Assembly (NCBI GenBank): GCA_023443315.1
Contig: JAEZVA010000004.1
Span: 1-18,460 of the forward strand
Reading direction: 5' to 3'
DNA: 18,460 nucleotides
Source: Bacillota bacterium
GTDB lineage: Bacteria > Bacillota > Clostridia > Oscillospirales > Ruminococcaceae
Shown here: positions 6,873 to 14,097 of the stretch, piece by piece
Layout of the letters: every line of letters starts with the position of its first letter
How positions within the stretch are numbered: position 1 is the stretch's first letter
The notes under the pieces: generated by a model
What the model saw: the letters and a program-made list of their open reading frames with translations, nothing else
Databases searched by the model: none
What the model was told of the DNA's origin: nothing
Translations under genes and position numbers: made by a program

Positions 6873-8159
6873 TTATAAGGCAGCAGGCAATGCATCGCCG
6901 GGGATATCAATCTTTTTAATGTCTGCGCCCAGCATCCGAAGCTTTTTTTCCATCTCTTCGTAGCCGCGCTCAACGTGCTGGATATCCTCAATCTCGGTAA
7001 CGCCCTCCGCTGCAAGCGCCGCAATGACGAGTGCTGCCCCCGCGCGCAGATCGGTTGCCTTAACGGGTGCCCCTGTGAGATAGCCTCTTCCCTCGACTAC
7101 CGCAACCTTGCCGTCCACCTGAATAGACGCGCCCATGCGGTGAAGCTCGTCCACATAACGAAAGCGGTTATCCCAAACGCCTTCGGTCACAATGCTCGTA
7201 CCTTTTGCCAAGGTAAGAAGCGCTGTCATCTGGGGCTGCATGTCGGTGGGAAAGCCAGGGTGCGGGAGTGTCTTTACGTTGGTACGCATCAAGTCGCCTG
7301 GGCGCTTGACGTGAACCGATTCGTCATGTTCGGTGACCTCTACACCCATCTTGCGAAGTTTGCTTGTAATTGGCTCAAGATGCTTGGGAATCACATTCCT
7401 GACCACGACATCGCCGCGCGTTGCGGCGGCAGCCACCATGTAGGTGCCCGCTTCAATCTGGTCGGGGATGATGGAGTAGTTGGCGCCGTGTAGACGCTGC
7501 ACACCGCGTATCTTAATCACATCGGTACCGGCACCGCGTACGTCGGCGCCCATTGAGTTTAAAAAGTTAGCGAGGTCTACAATATGCGGCTCTTTTGCCG
7601 CGTTCTCAATCACAGTAAGCCCCGGCGCACGAACCGCCGCGAGCATGATGTTCATGGTTGCGCCCACCGAGACGACATCCAAAAATATCGGTGCGCCCAG
7701 TAAGGATTCGGACTGTACGCTGACGATACCGCCGCTTACAATCTCGACCTCTGCGCCAAGGGATTCAAAGCCCTTGATATGTTGATCGATGGGTCTTACG
7801 CCAAAATAGCACCCACCCGGCAGTGGAACCATTGCCTTACCAAACCGCCCAATCAGTACACCAAGCAGGTAGTACGATGCGCGCAGATGGCGCGCCATGT
7901 CGTACGACACAACGTGCGAACCAATTCTGGCGGTGTCTATCTCTACCGTCGTTTTATCTAAATAACGAATTTTGGCACCCATCTCGTGAAGAATCTTCAG
8001 GATAATGGAGGTGTCGCGAATATTCGGAACATTTTCAAGTACGCAGGGGCCGGCAGCTAAGATGGTGGCGGGAATTATGGCAACTGCGGCATTCTTTGCG
8101 CCGCTGATGTTAACCTCGCCGACCAGTGGATTTCCACCGGTAACTACAAACTTTTCCAA
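6873..8159 (-). CDS. murA: UDP-N-acetylglucosamine 1-carboxyvinyltransferase MurA
   Basis: A 428-residue enzyme of full family length, catalysing the first committed step of peptidoglycan synthesis: transfer of enolpyruvate from PEP to UDP-GlcNAc in the cytoplasm. It opens with MEKFVVTGGNPLVGEVNISG and keeps NISGAKNAA with Lys22. Cys117 in LPGGCYFGVRPIDQH is the loop cysteine that fosfomycin alkylates, so the enzyme should be fosfomycin-sensitive by this residue alone. PTDMQPQMTALL and the closing arginine-rich repeats are also present. The TTG start at 8159 is backed by AAGGAGAG nine bases upstream. A promoter at 8277-8285 gives a leader of about 110 nt. Firmicutes often carry two murA paralogues; I cannot say which this is. 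Confidence 0.97.
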   Translation of the reverse strand: MEKFVVTGGNPLVGEVNISGAKNAAVAIIPATILAAGPCVLENVPNIRDTSIILKILHEMGAKIRYLDKTTVEIDTARIGSHVVSYDMARHLRASYYLLGVLIGRFGKAMVPLPGGCYFGVRPIDQHIKGFESLGAEVEIVSGGIVSVQSESLLGAPIFLDVVSVGATMNIMLAAVRAPGLTVIENAAKEPHIVDLANFLNSMGADVRGAGTDVIKIRGVQRLHGANYSIIPDQIEAGTYMVAAAATRGDVVVRNVIPKHLEPITSKLRKMGVEVTEHDESVHVKRPGDLMRTNVKTLPHPGFPTDMQPQMTALLTLAKGTSIVTEGVWDNRFRYVDELHRMGASIQVDGKVAVVEGRGYLTGAPVKATDLRAGAALVIAALAAEGVTEIEDIQHVERGYEEMEKKLRMLGADIKKIDIPGDALPAAL

Positions 8160-8248
8160 TCAGATGTTCTCTCCTTAAAGCAGTGGCATCAATGCAACCG
8201 CCTGTGATAACGGAAACGGTCGGTGACACGAAGAAAAACGCATTCGTT

Positions 8249-8343
8249 GTGCAAATGGTCAAACCTACCTTTATGTATTATACCACTAATAGTATTAAAA
8301 TAAAAGTGCAAATTACTTTTGTTTTATGTCAATTCGTTTGCAC
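8249..8343. repeat. Three GTGCAAA motifs around the murA promoter in a 302-nt gap
   Basis: The gene-free stretch 8160-8461 holds the murA ribosome-binding site and leader, the promoter, the terminator of the peptidase gene, and this set of short repeats: GTGCAAAT at 8249-8256 and 8306-8313 on the plus strand, and an inverted copy GTTTGCAC at 8336-8343. Two copies lie upstream of the promoter as an inverted pair about 22 bases apart, and one lies just downstream of the likely start of transcription. Regulator-binding sites are possible; chance is not excluded because the motif is only 7-8 bases. Confidence 0.35.
8277..8285 (-). promoter_or_regulatory. Extended -10 promoter of murA
   Basis: On the minus strand, TGGTATAAT combines a perfect -10 box (8277-8282) with the TGn extension. 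The hexamer 17 bases upstream is TTTTAT, a poor -35 box, as is common for extended -10 promoters. The start codon is about 118 bases downstream. Confidence 0.65.
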
Positions 8344-8410
8344 AAAATAACGCGCAATGACAAGTATGGGTAGGTTACTATGATTTTTATTCATTTGCTG
8401 TTTAAAAACG

Positions 8411-8449
8411 CAAAAACAGCGGGCTCTGCCTGTTTAACAAAGCCCGCTG
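8411..8449 (-). terminator. Intrinsic terminator of the M23 peptidase gene
   Basis: On the minus strand the stem CAGCGGGCT (8449-8441) pairs with AGCCCGCTG (8425-8417) around a 15-base loop, followed by TTTTTGCGTTTTT. It starts 13 bases after the stop codon at 8462. Confidence 0.85.
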
Positions 8450-8461
8450 CATCGCAGTTGT

Positions 8462-10231
8462 TTAGTAGTAGCGCATGGGGTTCATATAGCGACCGTTTAC
8501 GCGAATCTCGAAATGGAGATGCGTACCCGTTACGTTACCAGTTCGGCCCATAAGACCGATGGTGTCGCCCTTACCCACCTTTTGTCCGTAAGAAACATAG
8601 CGCTTGCTCAGGTGGGCGTACAGTGTTTGTACACCGTTGCCGTGGTCAATCATGACATGGTTGCCGTAGCCACGCGCGTTTGTTTTTGCAATAACGACTA
8701 CGCCTGAATCCGCCGCAACAATCTCTGCGCCGTGGTAACGCACAATATCCATACCAGTGTGACCCACATAGCCCTGGAATCCGCAGGAAATCGATCCGCC
8801 GCCGACAACAGGCCACATAAAGCGTCCCGTGCCAACCGTGCTTGTGCCACCGCCGGTGGAAACCTTAATCTCCTTGGTTCCGACAGTAACCTGTTCTGCA
8901 ACCGGCTCCTGAACCACGCGAGAGCTAAGGATGTTGCGCTGGATCTCAACGCCGTCTACCAGTGTAACCTCGGCGGTGACCTCCTGAATGCCGTTAACAC
9001 CCTTCTTGGTAATCTTGGTGTAACCGCGGGTATAGCTGCTGCTCTTATTCTGAACTATCTCGTAAGGAAGAGCATCCTCATAGACAATCGTTCTGGTTAC
9101 CTTAATGGGAAGGAACGGTTCCGCCTGAGATATTAGAACATCCTGTCCGGGATATAGCGACTTGTCGATGCCTGGGTTTAGTAAAAGCAGGTCGCTTACA
9201 CCCACACCAACGCTCTGCGCTATTTTCCACGGGCTGTCACCCTCCTTGACGGTGTAGGTTTTTTTGCCTTCAACCTCGGAGGTGATTAGCTGCTTAATCT
9301 CGTCGGATTCCTTTACCGTTGTCTGTGGATACAATCCGTCAACCAACTTGACCGATTGCATAAAGTTTACTTTCTCGGTCGGCTCACCCGTTCTGGACGC
9401 ATCAAGCAATCCTTCAAGCGCCTGCTTAATAGACGCTCTGTCGTAGGTTGCGCCGAAAAATTTGTCGTCGATATATAGACCGGACGCCTCCACGATAACA
9501 CTGTTGGACGCCTTAATCAACTCGTCGCAGATCTGATCGACTCTCGAAAGCTCTGACTGATCCACCACCGTGACCTTATAGGTCGGGATGGTGTAGATTG
9601 GCTCTGCCGAAGCATCAGCCACGATACGCTCCTGCATCATCTTCTCCGCCTGCTTAAACTCAGTCTCGGAGGTAATATAGCCGAGCGTCTTTCCGTCATA
9701 CTCTACCTCAAGCCCAAAGGTAAGACCGGAAAAATACTGGATGGTCATAACAAGGAACAATACACCGAGAACCGGCGCAACGTAATGGGATAGACCCACA
9801 ACGCCGCGAAGAACCAGTAAACCGCCTCGCTTGACACAGCCTGCGCATTCCTTTGTGGCAAGCCACAGGCTTCTTTTGCGTTTTTCTTTGATGCGCCTAA
9901 CTGCGCGGGAAAACTTATTTGCAAAACTGAAAAATGGATCCAGCATCTCTTGCGCAACATACATCACGTACGCCCCAAGACGTTTACGGATAACCTTGCT
10001 GTGGAAAAACTCCCACACCTTGCTGTTGCGTGCATAAAACCCGATGTTGCGCCGATAGCGCTTCATCGTACGCATAAACTGAACCCCAACAAAGTAGCAA
10101 ATTCTATATAGTCTGGTAAACAGCTTGCTTAGCTCTTGTAGTACAATAGAAGATAAAACTTCTTTCCGTGTTCCCCCAAATACGATTGGCGCCCCTTTTA
10201 TCGAGCCACCGGTGTCGTTTGCGAGTGCCAC
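8462..10231 (-). CDS. Membrane-anchored LysM-G5-M23 peptidoglycan endopeptidase
   Basis: A 589-residue cell-wall hydrolase. A strongly basic, presumably cytoplasmic N-terminal region of about 140 residues precedes a single membrane segment (about 140-168, GVLFLVMTIQYFSG). The outside part has an unassigned region (about 175-320), a LysM domain (about 325-367, YTVKEGDSPWKIAQSVGV), a G5 domain (about 376-451) and an M23 domain (about 490-585). The zinc ligands are present: His491 and Asp495 in HTGMD, and His571/His573 in HLHFE, with His540 in YAHL. M23 enzymes cut peptide cross-links and LysM binds glycan. I chose GTG at 10231 because AAGGAG lies eight bases upstream; ATG at 10237 is only two bases from it. 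The gene has its own promoter, leader hairpins and terminator, and sits upstream of murA. A sporulation or division role is possible but not shown. Confidence 0.92.
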   Translation of the reverse strand: MALANDTGGSIKGAPIVFGGTRKEVLSSIVLQELSKLFTRLYRICYFVGVQFMRTMKRYRRNIGFYARNSKVWEFFHSKVIRKRLGAYVMYVAQEMLDPFFSFANKFSRAVRRIKEKRKRSLWLATKECAGCVKRGGLLVLRGVVGLSHYVAPVLGVLFLVMTIQYFSGLTFGLEVEYDGKTLGYITSETEFKQAEKMMQERIVADASAEPIYTIPTYKVTVVDQSELSRVDQICDELIKASNSVIVEASGLYIDDKFFGATYDRASIKQALEGLLDASRTGEPTEKVNFMQSVKLVDGLYPQTTVKESDEIKQLITSEVEGKKTYTVKEGDSPWKIAQSVGVGVSDLLLLNPGIDKSLYPGQDVLISQAEPFLPIKVTRTIVYEDALPYEIVQNKSSSYTRGYTKITKKGVNGIQEVTAEVTLVDGVEIQRNILSSRVVQEPVAEQVTVGTKEIKVSTGGGTSTVGTGRFMWPVVGGGSISCGFQGYVGHTGMDIVRYHGAEIVAADSGVVVIAKTNARGYGNHVMIDHGNGVQTLYAHLSKRYVSYGQKVGKGDTIGLMGRTGNVTGTHLHFEIRVNGRYMNPMRYY

Positions 10232-10246
10232 TTGCATCACTCCTTT

Positions 10247-10319
10247 TTTTTCGGTGCAAAGGGGCTTGCATCGATGCCTTTGCCGCCTGACGAACATCGC
10301 CATAGGCTAAACCGAAAAA
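10247..10319 (-). ncRNA. Structured 5' leader before the M23 peptidase gene (candidate cis-regulatory RNA)
   Basis: In the transcript, UUUUUCGGU (10319-10311) pairs perfectly with ACCGAAAAA (10255-10247), enclosing a domain of about 55 nt. Directly stacked on the closing helix is a second perfect stem, GCAAAGG (10283-10277) with CCUUUGC (10262-10256), whose loop contains the palindrome GCATCGATGC. A short GCC-UAU-GGC hairpin and a GAUG/CGUC stem lie 5' of it. The 3' strand of the closing helix runs straight into AAAGGAG, the ribosome-binding site, so folding could affect initiation. I could not match it to c-di-AMP, c-di-GMP, glycine, guanidine or ZTP riboswitch consensus motifs. Confidence 0.5.
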
Positions 10320-10346
10320 CAGAATTCCTATTTCGTGGATAAACTA

Positions 10347-10374
10347 ATTATACACACCAAAGCCAAAAATACAA
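10347..10374 (-). promoter_or_regulatory. Promoter of the M23 peptidase gene
   Basis: On the minus strand, TTGTAT (10369-10374) and TATAAT (10347-10352) are separated by 16 bases. The start of transcription would be near 10340, giving a leader of about 110 nt that contains the structure at 10247-10319. Confidence 0.6.
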
Positions 10375-10397
10375 GGCTTTGCTCGGTATGGATACAA

Positions 10398-10421
10398 AAT
10401 TGTAATATATATTTTACAATT
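10398..10421. repeat. AT-rich 8-bp inverted repeat in the gap upstream of the M23 promoter
   Basis: AATTGTAA (10398-10405) and TTACAATT (10414-10421) flank TATATATT. It is centred about 70 bases upstream of the likely M23 transcription start, a plausible place for a regulator site. The gene-free stretch 10232-10635 otherwise holds the leader and promoter described separately; between 10422 and 10635 I see only AT-rich sequence with no convincing terminator for the importer operon and no supported small gene. Confidence 0.4.
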
Positions 10422-10635
10422 ACTGAGACGACAAAGGAGAGCTTTCTCACAAGAATATACAAATTACTCCGATATTCGCCATTCTATCCACACCATATTA
10501 TATGCCATTTTCGTCATGGGTTGTCATCAACTTGTCCGCAAAAAGGCTCTAAAGAAACGATATGATTGTCTTTTACTGTATTATTCCAAAAAAGATAGCT
10601 GATTTTACATGGTAAATTTTTCATGACTTGTGCTG

Positions 10636-11358
10636 TTACAATACCTTCGATAAAAACTCCCGCAAGCGCTCGTTTTGGGGGCTGCCGAAAAACTGAGCGG
10701 GAGGTGCCTGCTCTAGCACCTGACCCTCGTCCATAAACAGCACGCGGGTGGCAACCTCTCTGGCAAAGCCCATCTCGTGCGTGACCACCACCATGGTCAT
10801 GCCCTCATGGGCAAGCTCGCGCATAACCTCTAGCACCTCGCCCACCATCTCGGGGTCGAGCGCGGAGGTCGGCTCGTCAAACAGCATCACATCGGGGTTC
10901 ATCGCCAGTGCGCGCACAATGGCAATACGCTGCTTTTGACCGCCCGAAAGCTGGTTGGGGTAAGAATCCGCCTTTTCGGTAAGCCCGATGCGCTCAAGCA
11001 AACGCAGTGCCTGCTCTTTTGCCTCATCCTGCGTCTTAAGCTTAAGCCTTAAGGGCGCAAGCATAATATTATCTAAAATACTCAGATGGGGAAACAGATT
11101 GAACTGCTGAAACACCATACCCATCTTACGGCGTAGCAGGTTGATGTCCGCATTGGGCGCTGTGACATTCTCGCCCTCAAACCAGATCTCGCCCCCAGTG
11201 GGAACCTCCAACAGGTTTAGGCAGCGTAAAAAGGTGCTCTTGCCCGAGCCGGAGGGACCCACGACGACGACCTTCTCACCTTTTTCAATCGTAAGGTCAA
11301 TGCCGCGCAGCACGTTGTTGTCTCCAAAGGATTTTTGCAGATTGTTAACGGTTATCAC
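10636..11358 (-). CDS. Polar amino-acid ABC importer, ATP-binding subunit (GlnQ/HisP type)
   Basis: A 240-residue ATPase of the standard length for polar amino-acid importers. Motifs: Walker A GPSGSGKS (34-41), Q-loop FQQFNLFPHL (83-92), signature LSGGQ (137-141), Walker B VMLFDEP (157-163) with TSALDPE, and H-loop THEMGFA with His194. FQQFNLFPHLSILDN and THEMGFAREVA are diagnostic of the GlnQ/HisP group. I chose the GTG at 11358, ten bases after GGAGG; the TTG at 11367 is only one base from that site. The start lies 14 nt inside the permease gene, indicating translational coupling. It is the last gene of the three-gene importer operon. Confidence 0.95.
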   Translation of the reverse strand: MITVNNLQKSFGDNNVLRGIDLTIEKGEKVVVVGPSGSGKSTFLRCLNLLEVPTGGEIWFEGENVTAPNADINLLRRKMGMVFQQFNLFPHLSILDNIMLAPLRLKLKTQDEAKEQALRLLERIGLTEKADSYPNQLSGGQKQRIAIVRALAMNPDVMLFDEPTSALDPEMVGEVLEVMRELAHEGMTMVVVTHEMGFAREVATRVLFMDEGQVLEQAPPAQFFGSPQNERLREFLSKVL

Positions 11359-12031
11359 CCTTTGCAAGCCTCCTTTCCATCTTCTTTTGAATGGCGGTCA
11401 TACCAATAACCAGCAGCAGGTAGATGCCTGCCACCAAAAACAGCGGCAAGCTGATAAAGGTTCTGCCGCGGATGCCGTCGGCGACCTTTGTCAGTTCACG
11501 AACCGCAATCATACCCGCGATGGAGGTCTCTTTGAGCAGTACGATAAACTCGTTAAACAGCGCGGGCAGGATGTTTTTAACCGCCTGCGGCAGGATGATC
11601 AGCGACATGGTCATCGAGTTGCCAAGACCTAGGCTCCTGCCCGCCTCGTACTGCCCTTTATCCACCGACTGAATACCCGAGCGGATAATCTCGGCTACGT
11701 AAGCACCCGAGTTGATGCCAAAGCCGACAAACGCAACCGGCAGACCGTTTGTCGTAGAGATAAAGACCACGTTGTAAAGGATAAGCAGCTGCACGATCAT
11801 CGGCGTTCCACGAATGATGGTGATATAGACATCACACAGCTTATCAAGCACCCACAGCTTTTTGTTGGTGACCGCAAAATACTTAATGAGAGCCACAACG
11901 GTTCCGATAACGACACCGATACACACCGCCACCGCCGAGATAAGCAGCGTGTTACCAAGACCCTCAAAATACATCAGCCAACGGTCTTCTGCGATTATGG
12001 AGATGTAGATATCCTGCAAGAATTTTTCCAT
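11345..12031 (-). CDS. Polar amino-acid ABC importer, permease subunit (HisM/GlnP type)
   Basis: A 228-residue inner-membrane permease with about five hydrophobic helices. The N-terminal YFEGLGNTLLIS is the usual entry to the first helix, RGTPMIVQL (74-82) is a family hallmark, and the cytoplasmic EAA loop (EAGRSLGLGNSMTMSLIILP, 129-148) contacts the ATPase. KETSIAGMIAV follows as expected. The ATG at 12031 is preceded by AGGA at six bases; longer in-frame versions would run through the hairpins upstream and lack homology. It probably works as a homodimer with the neighbouring ATPase and lipoprotein. The two hairpins at 12101-12194 separate it from the binding-protein gene. Confidence 0.94.
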   Translation of the reverse strand: MEKFLQDIYISIIAEDRWLMYFEGLGNTLLISAVAVCIGVVIGTVVALIKYFAVTNKKLWVLDKLCDVYITIIRGTPMIVQLLILYNVVFISTTNGLPVAFVGFGINSGAYVAEIIRSGIQSVDKGQYEAGRSLGLGNSMTMSLIILPQAVKNILPALFNEFIVLLKETSIAGMIAVRELTKVADGIRGRTFISLPLFLVAGIYLLLVIGMTAIQKKMERRLAKGDNR

Positions 12032-12100
12032 CTGCGTTCCTATGCCTTTCCGGCGGCAAGGGGGCAACCCCGCCGACATTAAAAATATTGCACTAATACA

Positions 12101-12165
12101 CTTGTTGTAAAGCGGCGCACCCGTAGGTGCAGCACGCAGTATTGGTTGCGCCGTTTTACAACAAG
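12101..12165 (-). repeat. Large intra-operon hairpin 1 (19-nt arms)
   Basis: CTTGTTGTAAAGCGGCGCA (12101-12119) is matched by TGCGCCGTTTTACAACAAG (12147-12165) with one mismatch in 19 positions, around a 27-base loop. In the minus-strand RNA the loop region also offers a competing GCACC-UACG-GGUGC hairpin with a UNCG-type tetraloop, overlapping the main stem by three bases. No U tract follows, so it is not a classic terminator. A role in RNA stability or attenuation between the binding protein and permease is likely; it might alternatively be a dispersed palindromic element. Confidence 0.75.
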
Positions 12166-12194
12166 CCATAGCAGGCAAAGCTGCCCGCTATGGC
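12165..12194 (-). repeat. Intra-operon hairpin 2 (13-nt arms), abutting hairpin 1
   Basis: GCCATAGCAGGCA (12165-12177) and TGCCCGCTATGGC (12182-12194) pair with one mismatch around a four-base loop. It shares base 12165 with the larger hairpin. In the transcript it comes first, 34 nt after the binding-protein stop codon, where such stems commonly protect the upstream message from 3' exonucleases. Confidence 0.75.
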
Positions 12195-12228
12195 TCGCAT
12201 TGATCGTTTGTTTTTGGGTTAATGTGAA

Positions 12229-12990
12229 TTAAGCCAGCGCCATGTGCTTTACAACGAGCGAGTCAATGGTACCGTTTGCAATCAGCTTAGCAAGTGTAGC
12301 ATTGATGGCTGCCATCAAATCGGGCTGACCCTTCTGTACCGCAATCGCGTAGCTTTCCTCGGTCAGTGCGTCAGGCAGAACCTCAAGCACGCCGCCGGAG
12401 TTTGCCGCAATGGACTCTGCGGGGAGCTTGTCGATAATAACGGCGTCGCATTTTCCACTAGAAAGGGCTGCGCCTGCCTCGATACCGCTCTTGAAGCGAA
12501 GAACCTCTTTGGCTGCGATGTCATCGGAGGCATAGTAGTCGCCGGTGGTTGCCTCCTGAACCGCGATGGTCAGTCCATCGAGATTGTCAGCGGTAATGCC
12601 GCTGCCTGCTTTGATGATAACGTGCTGCGCGCTCTTTACGTACTCATCCGAAAAATCAACCTGCTCAAGACGTTCCGGCTTAATGGTCATACCCGCAATG
12701 GCGATATCCGCTTTGCCCGACTTGACCGATTCGATTAGAAGGTCAAAGTTCATGTCAACCACCTCAAGCTCTACGCCAAGGTCGTCGGCTATCGCCTGAG
12801 CGACTTCGATGTCTACGCCTGCAGGTTTGCCGTCCATTATGTACTCAAATGGGGGGAACGCGGCGTTGGTTACCATGACGATCTTGCCTGCTTTTTTGAT
12901 TGAGTCCAGTCTGTTTGCGTTGGATGCGCAGCCTGTCATAACAAACGCAAACAACAGAACAAACGCCAAAATAAGTGCTATCTTTTTCAT
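12229..12990 (-). CDS. Polar amino-acid ABC importer, substrate-binding lipoprotein
   Basis: A 253-residue family 3 solute-binding protein. The signal peptide MKKIALILAFVLLFAFVMTG ends at a lipobox (VMTGC), so Cys21 should be lipidated and the protein tethered outside the membrane. VMVTNAAFPPFEYIMDGKPAGVDIEVAQAIA is split here across the two usual hallmarks: the FPPFEY strand and the GVDIEVA helix. DLLIESVKSGKADIAIAGMTI and ERLEQVDFSDEY are equally typical. The amino acid bound cannot be deduced. The ATG at 12990 has GAGGAG seven bases upstream. It is first in the operon with a strong promoter at 13047-13074; the hairpins after it would favour excess binding protein over permease. Confidence 0.94.
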   Translation of the reverse strand: MKKIALILAFVLLFAFVMTGCASNANRLDSIKKAGKIVMVTNAAFPPFEYIMDGKPAGVDIEVAQAIADDLGVELEVVDMNFDLLIESVKSGKADIAIAGMTIKPERLEQVDFSDEYVKSAQHVIIKAGSGITADNLDGLTIAVQEATTGDYYASDDIAAKEVLRFKSGIEAGAALSSGKCDAVIIDKLPAESIAANSGGVLEVLPDALTEESYAIAVQKGQPDLMAAINATLAKLIANGTIDSLVVKHMALA

Positions 12991-13019
12991 GTTCTCTCTC
13001 CTCAAATTACTTTAAAGTT

Positions 13020-13036
13020 ACCTGCCTGTTGCAGGT
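13020..13036 (-). other. Small hairpin in the importer operon's 5' leader
   Basis: ACCTGC (13020-13025) and GCAGGT (13031-13036) form a 6-bp stem with a five-base loop, just after the likely transcription start. A perfect 10-bp palindrome ACTTTAAAGT (13009-13018) follows. The leader is only about 50 nt, too short for a known riboswitch class. Confidence 0.4.
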
Positions 13037-13046
13037 TGTAAGAATA

Positions 13047-13074
13047 ATTATACACGATTTCTCGTGTTGTGCAA
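13047..13074 (-). promoter_or_regulatory. Importer operon promoter with a palindrome filling its spacer
   Basis: On the minus strand, TTGCAC (13069-13074) and TATAAT (13047-13052) are spaced by 16 bases. The spacer is almost exactly a perfect inverted repeat, ACACGA (13052-13057), four-base centre, TCGTGT (13062-13067). A dimeric repressor bound there would block RNA polymerase, so this is a strong operator candidate. Confidence 0.75.
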
Positions 13075-13153
13075 CTGGTATTATGAATAAAAATTCTTTA
13101 ATTCTGAATATTTTTGCGTGTTAAATCGCCATTTCCAGGAATTATGTGAATAT

Positions 13154-14056
13154 TTATTCAACCAATGTGTTTATTTTTCCATTTGTTATCCAATCGCACA
13201 GTCTCTGCATGTCCGCATGAATGGGGCTTTGCAGATGAACCGAGCACCCTGTCACCGCGTTTGCAAACCAAAGCTCTCCGCAGTGGAGCGCATGGCGTAA
13301 AATGTCGGTGCGGTCGCCACCGTACATGGCGTCCCCCGCCAGAGGGTAGCCAAGGTGAGAAAGGTGCACACGTATCTGATGGGTGCGCCCTGTTTCGAGC
13401 GTAAGCGATATCACCGTATAGCCGTGTCCGCGCGCGAGCACCCGATAATGGGTAACGGCCCGCTGACCGTCAGGGCTCACAATACGGATCTGACGCTCGG
13501 GGCAGAGTCTTCGAATGGGTGCGTCGATGGTGCCGCTGTCGCCCGCAAGCTCACCGCACACAACGGCGGTATACCGTTTTTGTACGCTGCCTGTAAGAGA
13601 AGACGCGATGTGACGATTTTTTGCCGCTACCACCAGCCCCGAGGTATCCCGATCAAGGCGGTTGATGGCGCGGAACACACTCGGGTACCCGTTTGTTTGA
13701 CAGTGCGCCGCAAACAGGTTGGCAAGTGTGTCGGTCTGGTGTTTCTTTGATTCATGCACCGCAATCCCCGCGGGCTTATCAAACACCACCAGGTCGTCGT
13801 CCTCATAGACAATAGGGGCGCAAATATCGGGATTGGGAACCGACTTGATTTGGTCGTCGGGAAGATTCACGCACAGTACGTCTCCGGTTGTGACCCGCGC
13901 AACCACCGGATGCGGCTGCCCGTTTACCGTAAGCAGCCCCATCTCCTTGCGGAGTGTTGTCATCATGCGGGCAGAATAGCCGTGTACCTTTCGAAGATAG
14001 TCGCACGCCCTTATCTCTTTGCGTCCGTCCTCGACCGTATAGGTGATTGTCCGCAC
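13154..14056 (-). CDS. RluA-family pseudouridine synthase
   Basis: A 300-residue RluA-type enzyme converting uridine to pseudouridine in rRNA or tRNA. The N-terminal part (about 1-65) resembles an S4-like RNA-binding region. The catalytic motif is INRLDRDTSGL (131-141) with the catalytic Asp135; the residue before RLD is Asn, where many relatives have His. Other marks are VVFDKPAGIAVH, RYTAVVCGEL and LETGRTHQIRVHLSHLGYPL. Specificity among RluA, RluC and RluD cannot be fixed from the sequence. The GTG start has AGGAGG eight bases upstream. It follows ilvE by 41 nt on the same strand with no terminator, so they are probably cotranscribed. Confidence 0.93.
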   Translation of the reverse strand: MRTITYTVEDGRKEIRACDYLRKVHGYSARMMTTLRKEMGLLTVNGQPHPVVARVTTGDVLCVNLPDDQIKSVPNPDICAPIVYEDDDLVVFDKPAGIAVHESKKHQTDTLANLFAAHCQTNGYPSVFRAINRLDRDTSGLVVAAKNRHIASSLTGSVQKRYTAVVCGELAGDSGTIDAPIRRLCPERQIRIVSPDGQRAVTHYRVLARGHGYTVISLTLETGRTHQIRVHLSHLGYPLAGDAMYGGDRTDILRHALHCGELWFANAVTGCSVHLQSPIHADMQRLCDWITNGKINTLVE

Positions 14057-14097
14057 AATGTTATCCTCCTGAGCTTAACCAAACAAAACAGTGGTGA

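Noticed and set aside
8160..8275. Shared leader motif between murA and the M23 gene (AGGCGG and GCAT-ATGC pieces in both)
   Set aside because: The common pieces are short, differently ordered, and not part of matching helices, so chance is the simpler reading.
10232..10340. Known c-di-AMP or c-di-GMP riboswitch before the M23 gene
   Set aside because: The conserved core strings of these classes are absent and the domain is too small for the c-di-AMP type; I keep it only as an unclassified leader.
10335..10565. 76-residue plus-strand open frame in the gap upstream of the M23 gene
   Set aside because: It has no Shine-Dalgarno site, starts inside the M23 promoter region, and its translation has no recognisable pattern.
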